In this document: positions 1 through 10,200 of the stretch, one piece after another
Layout: every line of letters starts with the position of its first letter
Position numbering within the stretch: position 1 is the first letter of the stretch
Source: CAZIUL01 sp964542475
GTDB taxonomy: Bacteria; Planctomycetota; B15-G4; CAYZWU01
Direction: 5' to 3'
NCBI GenBank assembly: GCA_964542475.1
Contig: CAZIUL010000018.1
Location: 9,337-73,336, forward strand
DNA length: 64,000 nt
Notes under the pieces: model-generated
The model's input: only the letters and a program-made list of their open reading frames with translations
Databases searched by the model: none
Told to the model about the DNA's origin: nothing
Translations under genes and position numbers: made by a program

Positions 1-2
1 CC

Positions 3-1092
3 TTGAAGGGGCTGTTTGCTTCCGATCCAAAGCTGAAAATAACCGTGCTGAAAAAGAACGATAAAATCAACAACTCGGTTCCAATCGATGTGAATATCGT
101 GATTCCCACGAACGACAACGAGAAAGAGGACCTGGAAAAAGAGGAGTGCACCGCGAATTTATGGTTTCAAAAAACGCCCTTGGAAAAAATGAACGCCGGG
201 CACTGGATCATCGGTATCAAGGTAGATCCTGAAAACCCCGCTTCATCGGAGCCCCCATATTGTATGAACGGAAAACTCCAGGGGAGCAGCAAATATGACA
301 GGACAATAAAGGCGGAAGAGCTTATCGATGATGATGATAATCGAACCCTGATCATTTCCTTGAAAGGAGATGTTTTGGCCTCGGCACGCAAATACGGCGT
401 TTTTGTGTGGGCGAATTACGGATATGACAAGGACCAAGGGCGCCTCGGCCCCGGCGGGATCAATAGTCACAGCGATAATGAGAACCGCCACGAGGAATTG
501 GTGATAGAAACTGGAAAGCGATTCAGCAGTTGTGCCGGGGCAGATGTGTGTGAGGATTTACGATATCAAGCGCTACGACAGGTCCGGCGGCGAAGGGGAA
601 ACCTCAGGTCCCGGCAACCTGTCGAAAGAGACAAAGCACGAGTTTCCTTTGCTGTATGAGTACTACGTGAATGCAAATCTACCGGACAGCAGCTTGAAGA
701 TGGCTTTTACCAGAGAAACATTGAGATGCTGGGAAGAGGTTTTGAGCGATCTTACGCTTTCCGATTGGAACAACAGGAGCTTCAACGATTTCAGTTATTT
801 TATCAGCACTGGAAAAAAAGGTAAGGTGGACCTGGACACAAAGGCGGAATATAATCTAGATGAGGTCGTGAGCCAGATCATTTTTCCCGAACCAAGCGAA
901 AAGAAAGTGGTGGGCGGGGGAAGCACAAAAAGAACGGTTCCCGTGAAGCCGGCGGAAAAGACAGACAACAAAAGTGCCGTTAAACCGAAAACTACAACCG
1001 CAGGGAATAAAACACCACTTGACAATAAAGCCAAATCCGGTGGGAATCAAAAAGCCGGCGACAAAGGAAACAAAGACAACAAGAAACGATGA
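3..1092 (+). CDS. Hypothetical protein, 5' partial, apparent frameshift
   Basis: Family not recognised. The reading frame is open from the window edge, so the true start is upstream. The first part (3 to about 520) is an acidic, soluble-looking segment; at about 520-531 the coding potential moves by one base, so that the residues before the shift (ETGKRFS) continue as VVPGQMCVRIYDIKRYD and run to the stop at 1092. One extra base near the CAGCAG run at 525-530 explains this. The last 60 residues are low-complexity, rich in Lys, Pro, Asn and Thr (KPAEKTDNKSAVKPKTT type), like a disordered basic tail. The DNA is AT-richer than most of the window. It could be a real broken gene or a single-base assembly error; function unknown. 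Confidence 0.6.
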
Positions 1093-1213
1093 GACCGCTG
1101 AGGCACGGGTGTGCTTCTGTGAGTGTGTCAACCCGGCATAGATTAGCACATGTCATTAACAGATTATAACCTTTTTACGGCATATGAACAGTAATACAAA
1201 AGGGATTAGGTTT

Positions 1214-1699
1214 ATGGATAAAAGGATGTACCTGTTTTTCGTCGTTTTTCTTGCATTGCCGGCAATTGTGTGTACCCTTCCCGCACGAGGAAACGATAGC
1301 GAGAGTACGGGATATGCTGCCGACGAAAACGTGGATCCGGTGCGAATACTGGACTCGAAGTTTCAATTGATTAAAAGGCTCGAAAGCAATAAGGAAAGCC
1401 CTTTCATCAAAGAGCTATACAAGTCCATTTACAATGAAATACTGGAAGAGATCGATAAAAAAGGAGGGGGCGTAGAGCTGATCGTCCTGTTCAGCGACAT
1501 TTCACGGCATTATGAAACGATAAGTGAAAGTGAACAGGACAAGAAATACCTGTTTCAAAAACGTCTCAGCATCTATAAAAGTTATCTTGCAGACGATGAA
1601 AACATGGATAGAGAGAAAATAAAAAAGAGGTATAAGGAAGAGGTTAACAATGCTTTGAAAACCATTAGATCCGGACACTGCTGTCCAAAAACGACATGA
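1214..1699 (+). CDS. Secreted hypothetical protein, 3' end replaced by IS sequence
   Basis: Residues 1-25 from ATG 1214 form a classic signal peptide (MDKRMYLFFVVFLALPAIV followed by a small-residue cleavage zone). A start at 1184 would add ten residues before it. The mature part is about 135 residues, strongly charged and helical, with no family I recognise. The reading frame crosses into the inverted repeat of the IS element at 1682, so the last five residues and the stop codon come from the IS. The original protein was therefore probably longer. The DNA is AT-rich compared with the genes after 3.5 kb. The preceding frameshifted gene is 120 bp upstream on the same strand. Confidence 0.55.
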   Translation: MDKRMYLFFVVFLALPAIVCTLPARGNDSESTGYAADENVDPVRILDSKFQLIKRLESNKESPFIKELYKSIYNEILEEIDKKGGGVELIVLFSDISRHYETISESEQDKKYLFQKRLSIYKSYLADDENMDREKIKKRYKEEVNNALKTIRSGHCCPKTT

Positions 1700-1704
1700 A
1701 ATAG
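1682..1704 (+). repeat. IS left terminal inverted repeat
   Basis: TGTCCAAAAACGACATGAAA matches the reverse complement of the right end at 3073-3095 over its first 13 bases and at scattered positions beyond. It supplies the stop codon of the truncated upstream gene at 1697-1699. Confidence 0.75.
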
Positions 1705-1789
1705 CTTATCAGGTATTATAAACCCGCCTCATCATCCAATTCTACTTCATTCAATTTCTAATCCAAAACCAGGTTCCCTACTTTTCAGA

Positions 1790-2984
1790 TCACATCGGCT
1801 GTCCAAATCCCGGAAGTAATCGTTGTTCTTGGACGGGTTGGGGAATCTGGGGTGGCGTTTGATAGGGATCGTCGATCCAATCCCACAAATCCCGATATGT
1901 AAACAGATTCCACCGAAGAAAAGCCACCAGGTTCGACAGAGACCAATTGAAAACCGATTTGAATTGCAGGTACTTGATAAGCAGCATGGCAATCAGGGCT
2001 GTCCAAATCTGGATATACAGAGCGTTTTCACTGGTACCCACAAAGGTCTTCACCTTTAGATTCTGTTTCAAAGCCTTGAAGAAAAGCTCGATCTGCCACC
2101 GGTCCTTGTAAATTGTAAATTGCCGAGATCGTCGTTGCCCCGAATTCGAGATGATTGGTAAGAAGGACGATTTCCCGATCGTTTTTAGCATCGAAGACTA
2201 CGACTCGGCGGAGGAGGTAAGGACACTTCTTCTCCGCTCCCGGACCATTCAGCCGGATGATCTCATCTGAAAGAATGTTGCTGTTCTTTGGAGGGGCATA
2301 CTTCATGAACACCTGGTAGGAAGTCGTGCTTTTCATCCGGGTTACAAAGTAGATCTCCTGTTTCGTCCAGGAAGCAAAGAGCCGGTAATCGTTGTAAGCT
2401 CGGTCCATGGCCACGATCGAGCCCTTGGCCAAGGGGACATGTGAGGCGATTTGGCTGTCATGCTGCCGTGCCTTGCCTATGACGGCGAATGTGGGAAGAT
2501 ACCCGTCGTGGTCCAGAAGCAGGTGCAGCTTGACCCCGCCCTTCGTCCTTCTGAAATCGGCCCAAGGGAAAATCGACAGACAAAGCGATATCGTCGTGCT
2601 GTCGAGAGAGAGGAGCTTGTTTTTGAACCGAAACTTCTTTTTGATCCCCGGAAAGGCCTTCTTGCAAACATCGAGAGTCTGATAGAAAAGGTCCCTGTAA
2701 AGCTCCCAGGGCCGGTGACTGTTGGCATAGGACAAGGTGGATTTATTCGGCGCCTCTTCGATCCCCAGATGCCTGAGCTTGCCAAGAGTGCAGGCCAGGC
2801 CCCCGCAGATTTCACGTAAACTCTTGGCCTGAGCGAGCTGGCAGAATAGCATGGCCACAAACTGTTCCCAGCAGGAAAATCCCTTGGAGTAGCGCTCCGC
2901 TTTGTGTTTCCGGACAAGCCGGGTGAAAGCACCACGATCAAATATACTTAAGAGTTGACTGAACAGGCTGGTAGACCGCATCAT
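1790..2984 (-). pseudogene. IS4 family transposase (DUF4372 type), frameshifted
   Basis: Catalyses transposition when intact. The start at 2984 is chosen because AGGAGG lies 8 bases upstream and the residues from there (MMRSTSLFSQLLSIFDR) match the usual DUF4372 amino terminus. DDE residues are visible: Asp in SLDSTT, Asp in VAMDRAYNDY, and the YREK signature in YKDRWQIELFFKALK (Y-2-R-3-E-6-K). The frame changes between the second Asp and the YREK motif: the first frame covers 2984 to about 2110 and the second about 2110 to 1790. The cause is a 7-bp tandem duplication at 2108-2121; removing one copy restores SAIYKDRWQIE exactly. Without slippage no full-length DDE enzyme can be made. Confidence 0.85.
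2108..2121. repeat. 7-bp tandem duplication breaking the transposase
   Basis: GTAAATT occurs twice in tandem (2108-2114 and 2115-2121). Taking out one copy joins the two transposase frames in register and restores the conserved YREK region. It looks like replication slippage or an excision-type scar; either way it explains the frameshift. Confidence 0.8.
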
Positions 2985-3072
2985 GGTTTTGTCCTCCTGA
3001 CTCGGGTTCTGTTTTGCGTCGAAAACAATACTTTGCCCGATAGGGAGGACATTTTTCAAGCGTTAAGATACT

Positions 3073-3095
3073 CCGCTAAATTTCGTTTTTGGACA
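3073..3095 (-). repeat. IS right terminal inverted repeat
   Basis: Read on the minus strand from 3095 this is TGTCCAAAAACGAAATTTAG, the mate of the repeat starting at 1682. The downstream gene fragment begins directly outside it. Confidence 0.75.
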
Positions 3096-3424
3096 AGAGT
3101 GATGAAGTCTATTCCAAAACCGGGCCCAACAAATGGGAGGTGACGAGCAGTGGCGACTTCACTCCCACGCTGGCGGATGAAAGCTACAGTTTTCTGCAGG
3201 ATTACAACTTCGAGATCTTCAAATCGGCTGACGCCTGGATCGGATTCTACTTCACAGGGGTCATCCAGGCCAAGAAGAAGGCCGGGACCCTGAAGAAGGC
3301 CTCTTTCCAGGCCTTTGCCGCGGAGGTGTACGACGGTTCGACGAACGGCACAAACATGTTTGTCGGCGGCGCCAAAGTGAAAGGGAAGAACATTCACGTG
3401 AGCAAGCTTCCCTTCACCCCATAG
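3096..3424 (+). pseudogene. 3' fragment of a hypothetical gene cut by the IS
   Basis: About 110 codons are open from the IS boundary to the stop at 3424. A stop codon lies in frame just inside the IS end (3077-3079), so only a TTG in the IS terminus could start it; this is probably a remnant. The residues are beta-rich (TSSGDFTPTLADESYSFLQD, AWIGFYFTGVIQAKKK) and end KLPFTP. No domain is recognised. It does not look like a continuation of the helical protein on the other side of the IS, which, with the missing target duplication, suggests a rearrangement rather than a simple insertion. A strong terminator follows it at 3451. Confidence 0.55.
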
Positions 3425-3450
3425 TTTCTGACCTCAGAATGGGACGATCC

Positions 3451-3493
3451 GTCCGGAAGGAGAGATCCATACTCCCCTTCCGGACTTTTTTTT
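3451..3493 (+). terminator. Rho-independent terminator
   Basis: GTCCGGAAGG at 3451-3460 pairs perfectly with CCTTCCGGAC at 3476-3485 and is followed by eight T (3486-3493). It ends transcription after the gene fragment at 3424. Confidence 0.9.
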
Positions 3494-3554
3494 ATTAACA
3501 TACTCAAATGGTGTCTCGAACGATCGAATACAGGCAGCACCCCTCGGGCAGACC

Positions 3555-5597
3555 ATGAAATCCAAGATCCCGCAGATTTTGATCCTGCTGGCCGTCCTCG
3601 TTGCGACTGCCGCCATTTGGATGCTTCAATCGAGCCCTTTCGGCGACCGGGAGGATTTGACAGCCTCCTCCGCAAAACAGCCCCCCCGGGATAAGACCGA
3701 TCCCCTTCACCCTGTTGAAACCGGGGGGGATCGTATCCCTGTGGAGCCTGCTTCCCACGGCCTCACCCAGCGAGACGCCCCTTTCTCCGGATCCACGGCC
3801 GCCCCCCCGGGCTGGCTCGTACAAGGCGTGGTCCGTGACGAAAAAAACCTTCCCGTGGAAGGTGCCGGGGTGGTGGTCTGCCTGGAGGCCCGGGATGAAT
3901 CCCGCTATCCCTTCGAGCCGGCCCTCAGCAACGGGGCGGGGCAGTACACCATCGACGCGCCTTTGCCTTGGGATCCAGCGCGACTGTCCCTTGCATCTAC
4001 CTTTTCAGGCACCCTTATCGGCCGGGCCGGGAAGGGCGGCTTTTTCTCGGAACCCGAAGAGCAGGCATGCACGCTCGATCTTTGCCGGGGAGCGGAAGTC
4101 GTCCGCCTCGATCTCGTAATCCATACGGACCCAATGCTGCACGGGACCGTGCTCACGGACGACGGGAAGCCGGTGTCAGGAGCCGCCGTCATGGTGGTCT
4201 CGCCCGAAATCGGAATCGAAAACGAGGATGAACCCTACCTCACGGATTCCCGGGGGGTCTACGCCATCCCTTTGGATTGGTTTGACGAGGGCGCCTACAA
4301 GTTGGTGGCCCTCAAGCCGGGGCTGGGGATATCCGCTGCCCTTCCAATCGAAATCAACCCTGAAGAAAGCAAGGAGGCCCCGGATCTCATATTGAATTTC
4401 CACGAATCGATCGCGGGCGTGGCAGAGCATCCCGACGGCAGCCCTGTGGGCGGTATCCGCATCAAGGCCTTTTCGGAGCATTTTCAAGAAACTCCGGACC
4501 ATCTGCTCCCCGAGGATTTCGAGGAGATGTGCGTGAGCGGCTTGGAGATCGCCATCGATGAGGAGGCCTGGACCGGACTGCCATGCGGCTCGGTTGTCAC
4601 AGATGTAGCGGGCCGGTTTTTCATCACGGGCCTGAGGCCGGGAGGCTATTTCCTGTCGCCCGATTTCTTGAATCAAGAAGACGATGTGCTGCGCATCCCC
4701 TGCAAAGCCGGCGATCGAAACGTACGGGTCGTTCTGGACATCTACACGCTCCGCCTGCTTTTGCTGGATGAAACGGGGTATCGCATACCTCATGCCTTCC
4801 TGGACATGGATGGTGCGGGGGGCGGTTCCGCCCATTGGGTTGTGAACGGCGAGATTCGCCTGGACGTGAAGCCGGGCCGGGTTCAGCTCGTTGCACGGGC
4901 CCCGAAACATCTGAAGGGCGAAAAAGTGATTGATATCGTAGAGAAGCAGTACACAGCCACCGAAGAGCTGGTCCTGTCAGAGGTGCCCGAGGGACGGCTC
5001 CGGCTTTTTGTGACCGGGCCTGACGGGACACCCTACAGTCCCCTTTCCAGCCTGTCCTTTCAAATGGACGGAGACCTGGACACCACCGAGGTGGATCTCG
5101 AAGAGAAGAAGCGCGAAGCTGACGGAGCGCTCTTGATCGATCTTCCCGCGGGCCGATACCAGCCCCAAATGTGTTTTCTGGACAGGAACAGGAACAATCC
5201 CATGGAAATGCGTCTCCCCATCGTGTTGGATCCGGTGGAGATTGTCTCCGACATGGAAACACCCTTTCATGTCAACCTCCGATTGGGAGGGCGGCTGCAG
5301 GTGACCATCCATGCGGGGGACGCTGCGCCGAAACGAAACCTGCGCATCGAAATCATCGGAAGCAATGGGAAACGGATCAAGAAACGGCTTTCTACTTTTT
5401 TTGTGCAGGGTCAAAAGCGGACCGGGGATGCCCACAGGATGAAGCCGGGCACGCAATATCTGTCCAGGAGCCTCCTGGAACCGGGCCTCTACCGATTAAG
5501 CGTGGGAGCGAAGGGGTTCTCCGCGCCGGAGCAGGAGTTCACCATTACAGCCGGCCGGATCACGCCAGTGAAAGTCTGGCTTGAAAATGAACGATAA
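3555..5597 (+). CDS. Membrane-anchored or secreted carboxypeptidase-regulatory-like protein
   Basis: A 680-residue exported protein. Residues 4-25 (IPQILILLAVLVATAAIWML) are an uncleaved signal anchor or signal peptide; a Pro/Thr/Ser-rich linker follows to about residue 85. From about residue 90 there are successive beta-sandwich modules of the carboxypeptidase regulatory-like type: VQGVVRDEKNLPVEGAGVVV, LHGTVLTDDGKPVSGAAVMV, IAGVAEHPDGSPVGGIRIKA, and a fourth near GLRPGGYFLSP. No catalytic domain is seen. Such proteins are usually surface or periplasmic binding/scaffold proteins. It lies 60 bp upstream of a sulfatase-fold gene on the same strand; a similar pair exists at 30838-34673. Function beyond binding is unknown. 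Confidence 0.7.
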   Translation: MKSKIPQILILLAVLVATAAIWMLQSSPFGDREDLTASSAKQPPRDKTDPLHPVETGGDRIPVEPASHGLTQRDAPFSGSTAAPPGWLVQGVVRDEKNLPVEGAGVVVCLEARDESRYPFEPALSNGAGQYTIDAPLPWDPARLSLASTFSGTLIGRAGKGGFFSEPEEQACTLDLCRGAEVVRLDLVIHTDPMLHGTVLTDDGKPVSGAAVMVVSPEIGIENEDEPYLTDSRGVYAIPLDWFDEGAYKLVALKPGLGISAALPIEINPEESKEAPDLILNFHESIAGVAEHPDGSPVGGIRIKAFSEHFQETPDHLLPEDFEEMCVSGLEIAIDEEAWTGLPCGSVVTDVAGRFFITGLRPGGYFLSPDFLNQEDDVLRIPCKAGDRNVRVVLDIYTLRLLLLDETGYRIPHAFLDMDGAGGGSAHWVVNGEIRLDVKPGRVQLVARAPKHLKGEKVIDIVEKQYTATEELVLSEVPEGRLRLFVTGPDGTPYSPLSSLSFQMDGDLDTTEVDLEEKKREADGALLIDLPAGRYQPQMCFLDRNRNNPMEMRLPIVLDPVEIVSDMETPFHVNLRLGGRLQVTIHAGDAAPKRNLRIEIIGSNGKRIKKRLSTFFVQGQKRTGDAHRMKPGTQYLSRSLLEPGLYRLSVGAKGFSAPEQEFTITAGRITPVKVWLENER

Positions 5598-5657
5598 AGA
5601 AATAAGATACGGCCATAGATTATTTTTTTGGAAAGTCAAATCTCCACGGCAGATGCC

Positions 5658-7142
5658 ATGACCAAAGCTTCAAAAGTATGGATCGCGCTTAGCCTTGTCA
5701 TTGCGGCCGTCATCGCAATACTGATAAAGGTCAACCCTTTCCAGGAAAGCACTTTATCTTTCCCCGCACAACCAAACGTCCTGCTAATAACCATTGACAC
5801 GCTCAGGGCCGATCACCTGGGATGTTACGGTTACAGCCTCGAAACCTCTCCCAATATCGACAGCCTGGCCGGCCGGGGGGTTCGCTTTACGGATTGCACG
5901 GTTCAATGGCCTAATACCGGGCCGAGCGTCAGCTCCTTAATGACCGGCGAACACCCCAAAAACAGGGGACTCCAGCTCCAGTGGCACTTCCTCCCCTTCT
6001 CGGCAACAACCGTAAGCGAGGTCTTCAACAATGCCGGGTACGATACGGGGGCAATTGTTGCAAATGTTCTGGTAGGCCGCTCCTTTGGATTTAAGCAGGG
6101 CTTTGACTATTTTGCCGAAACCTGGAATCAGGGAGGTATAGGAAAAGCCCGCGGCGGTTCTTTCAATGTCGACTCTGAAAACGTGAAGGAGTATTTGAGG
6201 GGCAGCATTGTTGCGGATCTTGCAATCCGGTGGCTTAAAAAACGGGACAAGAAAAAACCGTTCTTTTTGTGGCTTCATTTCATGGACCCTCACGGTCCTT
6301 ATAAGCCTCCCCAAGAATATCTCTCCTATTTCAACGGTGCCCGATCTTTCGAGCCCCAGGACATTGAGAAGCTGCCCAAATATCAACTCCAAAAAAAAGC
6401 GGGATCGGGCGAAGTCATCACGGATCTTGGTTTTTATAAAACACAGTATGATCGTGAAATCAGGAATGTAGATCATGAGATAGGCCGTCTTTTTGAAGAA
6501 CTACTCCAAATGGGCCTGATGAAAGAGACACTCATCGCTCTCACCGCGGATCATGGCGAGAGCCTGGATGAACACGATTATTTCCTCGATCACGGCAAGA
6601 TGTCCTATCAGTGCTGTGCCAATGTCCCTCTCATCTTTGCGTATGAAGAGGTCCTGCCCGCGGGCAAGACCGTTTCCATTCCCGTGGGGCTTATCGATGT
6701 TTCTTCCACGTTAGGGGAGCTGGCGGGCATCGAGAAACCATCCACATATGAAGGACACAGTCTTGTGGGGCTGATCCACGGCAAAAAACCCGAGCAATCT
6801 CAAGAATATATCTTCATGCAGTCGGGCTACATCGTGTCGGAATTGCAGCGCACGGTCAGGCATGGACATTGGAAGCTCATCCACGTGCAATCAGTGAGAG
6901 ACCGGCAACAGATGACCGGCTCTGAGTTCGAACTGTACAACATTTTCAAAGATCCTCACGAGCGGAATAACATCGCTGCCGAGCACCCTGAAAAAGTCAG
7001 TGAGTTGAAAAAAGTTCTCTCCGGTTGGCACAACCAGTACGCAATAAAAGGTATTTCGGGGAAACAGCGCAAACAGATCTATGCACGCTCCCAGGATGAA
7101 AACATAACCAACATATTGAAGGCGCTCGGCTATATCAAGTGA
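5658..7142 (+). CDS. Sulfatase-fold (alkaline phosphatase superfamily) enzyme with Thr nucleophile
   Basis: 494 residues from ATG 5658 (a TTG at 5628 is the only upstream alternative). Residues 5-26 form a membrane anchor, so the enzyme faces the periplasm. The fold is clear: metal ligand motif ITIDTLRADHLGCYG, nucleophile region PNTGPSVSSLMTG, then TADHGESLDEHDYFLDHGK and RNNIAAEHPEK at the end. The position that is Cys or Ser in true sulfatases (C/S-x-P-x-R) is Thr87 here and the Arg is Val91. A formylglycine enzyme is thus not expected; Thr nucleophiles occur in phosphoglycerol and phosphoethanolamine transferases of this superfamily. Substrate unknown. It probably shares a transcript with the upstream carboxypeptidase-regulatory-like gene. 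Confidence 0.8.
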   Translation: MTKASKVWIALSLVIAAVIAILIKVNPFQESTLSFPAQPNVLLITIDTLRADHLGCYGYSLETSPNIDSLAGRGVRFTDCTVQWPNTGPSVSSLMTGEHPKNRGLQLQWHFLPFSATTVSEVFNNAGYDTGAIVANVLVGRSFGFKQGFDYFAETWNQGGIGKARGGSFNVDSENVKEYLRGSIVADLAIRWLKKRDKKKPFFLWLHFMDPHGPYKPPQEYLSYFNGARSFEPQDIEKLPKYQLQKKAGSGEVITDLGFYKTQYDREIRNVDHEIGRLFEELLQMGLMKETLIALTADHGESLDEHDYFLDHGKMSYQCCANVPLIFAYEEVLPAGKTVSIPVGLIDVSSTLGELAGIEKPSTYEGHSLVGLIHGKKPEQSQEYIFMQSGYIVSELQRTVRHGHWKLIHVQSVRDRQQMTGSEFELYNIFKDPHERNNIAAEHPEKVSELKKVLSGWHNQYAIKGISGKQRKQIYARSQDENITNILKALGYIK

Positions 7143-7231
7143 ACCCAGGCCTTGTGTGCCGTACCGGCCGCAAACAGTGTCAATACCAACCGTTGGAAAG
7201 CCGCACCCGGCAAGCAGCGACAAGGTCATCC

Positions 7232-7264
7232 CGTGCCGCGGCAGAAGAGTATGAAATAAACGGG
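7232..7264 (+). repeat. Terminal fragment of the long-hairpin element
   Basis: GCGGCAGAAGAGTATGAAAT followed by AAACGGG matches the end of the 175-bp element found complete at 15216, 53680 and 55582. It lies just before the ribosome binding site of the gene at 7284. Confidence 0.6.
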
Positions 7265-7283
7265 ATATCAAGGAGACCGCCCG

Positions 7284-10200
7284 ATGAAACCATCCGCTGC
7301 CTTTCGCACCTTCGGCCTGCTGTCGGTTGTATGCCTGACGGTTTTTTTTGACACCGGGACGGATGGAAAAATGGAGGGCTCTCCTTTTCCTTGGAGGAGC
7401 GCGCGAACTCTTGACAGGGTGGGCATCATCGACATCGAGGACCACTGGCTGAAAATCAAGGGGCTGGCCCTTTACCTCGAGGACCGGGGCGTCGCTTTTC
7501 GCGACCTGACCCGGGATGTCCGGCAGGGAAAGCTGGACCTGGAAGGCCTGGACGCCCTTATCATCGGCTCGTTCGCGACCGCGGATCCTGCGGTGCATGA
7601 GGGAATCGACAAGAACGCGGGCCTGATCCGTGCCTTTCTGGTGCAAGGCGGTGTGGTTGTTGAGTTCACCCAGGCCGACCAGGAGCAGGACCTGGTGGGC
7701 TGGCTGCCGGACACCCATCAAGCCCGCCGCTGCGACACGGACCACGCGAGCATGTTTCTTGCGAACCCCGGGCATCCCCTGTTCACAGCGCGGGCCAACA
7801 TCGACGGATCGCTTCTGCGCGCCTGCGTTTTGCCGAAACGGCTGCCTGCCTGGGAAACCTTTTCCGGGCACAAGGGGTTTCGCATCCTGGGCGCCGCGGA
7901 CAACGAAGGCGCCGGCGCCTTCATCCTGGAGGGGGCGATCGGCAGGGGCCGGGTGCTTCTCTTCTCCATGACCGCGGACAAGGTTTACACCTCGACCGAG
8001 CCGATCCGCAAAAAAGCGGCGCGTGCTCTATTGGACAACGTGATCGCTTACATCGAGGCGCTTCCGCTTGGCAGGCTGCCCGCGGTGAAGGCGGATGATG
8101 TGCTTCCACCGGCCACAATCCGAGCATCCGGGACTGTGTTCGAGGACCTGGACATGGACGGCGAGCGCGACGCAGGAGAGCCTCCCTTGAGCAACATCCG
8201 TGTTTCCAACGGGATCGACATCGCGCTCACTGACGGGTCGGGCCGCTTCAGCCTGGAGATGCCGCTCTCCAGGACGCGGTGCATATTCCCCGTGATCCCC
8301 GACGAATGCGAGCTTCCCGGAAACTTGCCTTACGTCCGCATTCCAGACCGCGAGCAGAACGATGTAGAGATCGTGTTCGGGCTCATAAAAAGGGAAGACC
8401 CTGTGCCGGACAGCTTCACCTTTTTGCAGACAACGGACATCCACGTTGGACGGCTTACGCTATCGTCTCTGGCTGAGGATGTGATGCAGATCAACCGTAT
8501 CAGCCCCGCGCCTGACCTTGTGTTCGCCACAGGCGACATCGTGGAGACCGGCACGGTGGTGGAGCAGTACTGCGGCTACAAGACGGTCATGCGCCGTTTG
8601 AAGCATCCGCTCATCAACGTGATCGGCAACCACGACTACAATTCCGGCTCGAACCGCACGCGCAACTGGGAAAGGTTTCTCGGACCGCGCTACTTCTCCT
8701 TCGATTTTTGCGGGCATCACATGCTATGCCTGGACAGCATCAGCTTCGACAGCCCGCAGCAGGAGTGGATAGAAAAGGACCTTGCCCTTAAACCCGGCGA
8801 CAGGCCGGTCCTCGTGTTCCAGCACTACCTTCCCACGGCTGAACAGCTCGATCTGTTCAGCAGGCACGGGGTTGTGGCTGTCTTCTCCGGCCACTGGCAC
8901 GGAACGCGCGAGGCGCTTTACAAGGGAGTGATGAACATCAACACGGCCACGCTCCGCTTCGGCGGCATCGACCGCACGGCCCGCGGCTTCAGGGTGGTGA
9001 TAGCATCGCCTGACGGTATACGGTTCGACTACCGCGTTGGCGGGCTGGACCGCCACATGGCCGTTGTCTCCCCCCAGGAAGGGTCCACGGTTCCATGCGG
9101 CAAGGTCCCGATAGTGGTGAACTCGTACGACACAGCGCTTCCCCCGCTGGGCGTGAAAGCTGTTCTGCTCGATCCTGCTGCTGTTGCCGCCGCTTCGCCC
9201 GGCGACCAAGCAGCCGGCGAAAAGATGCAAGCTCTCGAGCCGTCCGGCAACTGGTCCTGGTTCGGCACTACCACCACAAACACTGCAGGTGAGAAGCTAC
9301 TCCTTGCCGAGGCCACAGACGGGGCGGGACGAACCTGGAAAAAATCCGCGAGCTTCCGGGTGAGCGACGCGGCCCGGCCCGCGGTGGAGCCGGGCAGCGA
9401 CTGGCCCATGTTCCGCGGCAACGCGGGGAACACGGGCGTGGCGAGCGATGCGATCAAGGCCCCGCTCTCGCTCGCGTGGGCGGCGGCTGCCGGCGGCGGG
9501 ATCAACATCGGCTCGCCGGTTGTGGCTGACGGAAGGGTCTACATCGGCACTCTTTTCATACACGACTTCCATGACTGCGGCATAACCTGCATGGACGCGC
9601 GCACAGGAGAGCTCCTCTGGCGCGCGGGCACTGACAGCTCGATCAAGCACGCGCCCTGCGCTGCAGGCGGCCGGGTATTCGCCGCTTCCGTGGCAGGCAC
9701 CCTGTACGCGTTCGATGCCGCGTCAGGCGAGCCGCTGTGGGAAGCGGAACTCGGCGCGGGCGATGCCCAGCGCTGGGACACCTGCGCGCCCAAGTGCGTG
9801 GACGGTGTGGTTTACGCGGGAAGGGGAGGGTTCTTCGCTGCCATTGACGCACAAACCGGAATGCGCATCTGGAAGGTCGCAGAGGCGCTTGATGCGAACT
9901 GGTGGCCCAGCATCTACGCATCGCCCGCTGTCGGGGACGAGGGGATCTTTCTTGGATCGGGAAAAGGGCTGTTTGCCATCGATCGCGCATCAGGAAAGCT
10001 GCTCTGGCACGTGAAGGAAAGGGCTGTGTCCCCCGTTCTTTCCGAAGGAAAGCTGTACGCCATGCTCTCGAATGACGCGGCTGTTCTCGATCCCGCCACA
10101 GGGCAGGTGCTTTCGCGGACCGGGGCCGGCTTTGGAGACGAAACCGGTTGCCCGGCAGTGCTGCCCGGGGAAAACCCGGTTCTCTTCACAGGCGGGGCAG

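Larger units (their letters stand above)
1682..3095 (-). mobile_element. IS4-type insertion sequence (about 1.41 kb)
   Basis: The ends are set by an imperfect inverted repeat: TGTCCAAAAACGACATG reading inward from 1682 and TGTCCAAAAACGAAATT reading inward from 3095 on the other strand (first 13 bases identical). A single transposase gene fills the element on the minus strand. The length fits the IS4 family. No target-site duplication is visible: the flanks (...GGACACTGC and AGAGTGATG...) do not match. The transposase is frameshifted, so this copy is probably not autonomous. Confidence 0.8.

Noticed and set aside
1799..1810. TGTCCAAAT as the left end of the IS
   Set aside because: Matches the right end over only 8 bases and lies inside the transposase stop region; the 13-base match at 1682 is better and gives a normal IS length.
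5628..5657. TTG 5628 as the start of the first sulfatase-fold gene
   Set aside because: ATG 5658 directly precedes the membrane anchor; the extra ten residues add nothing typical.
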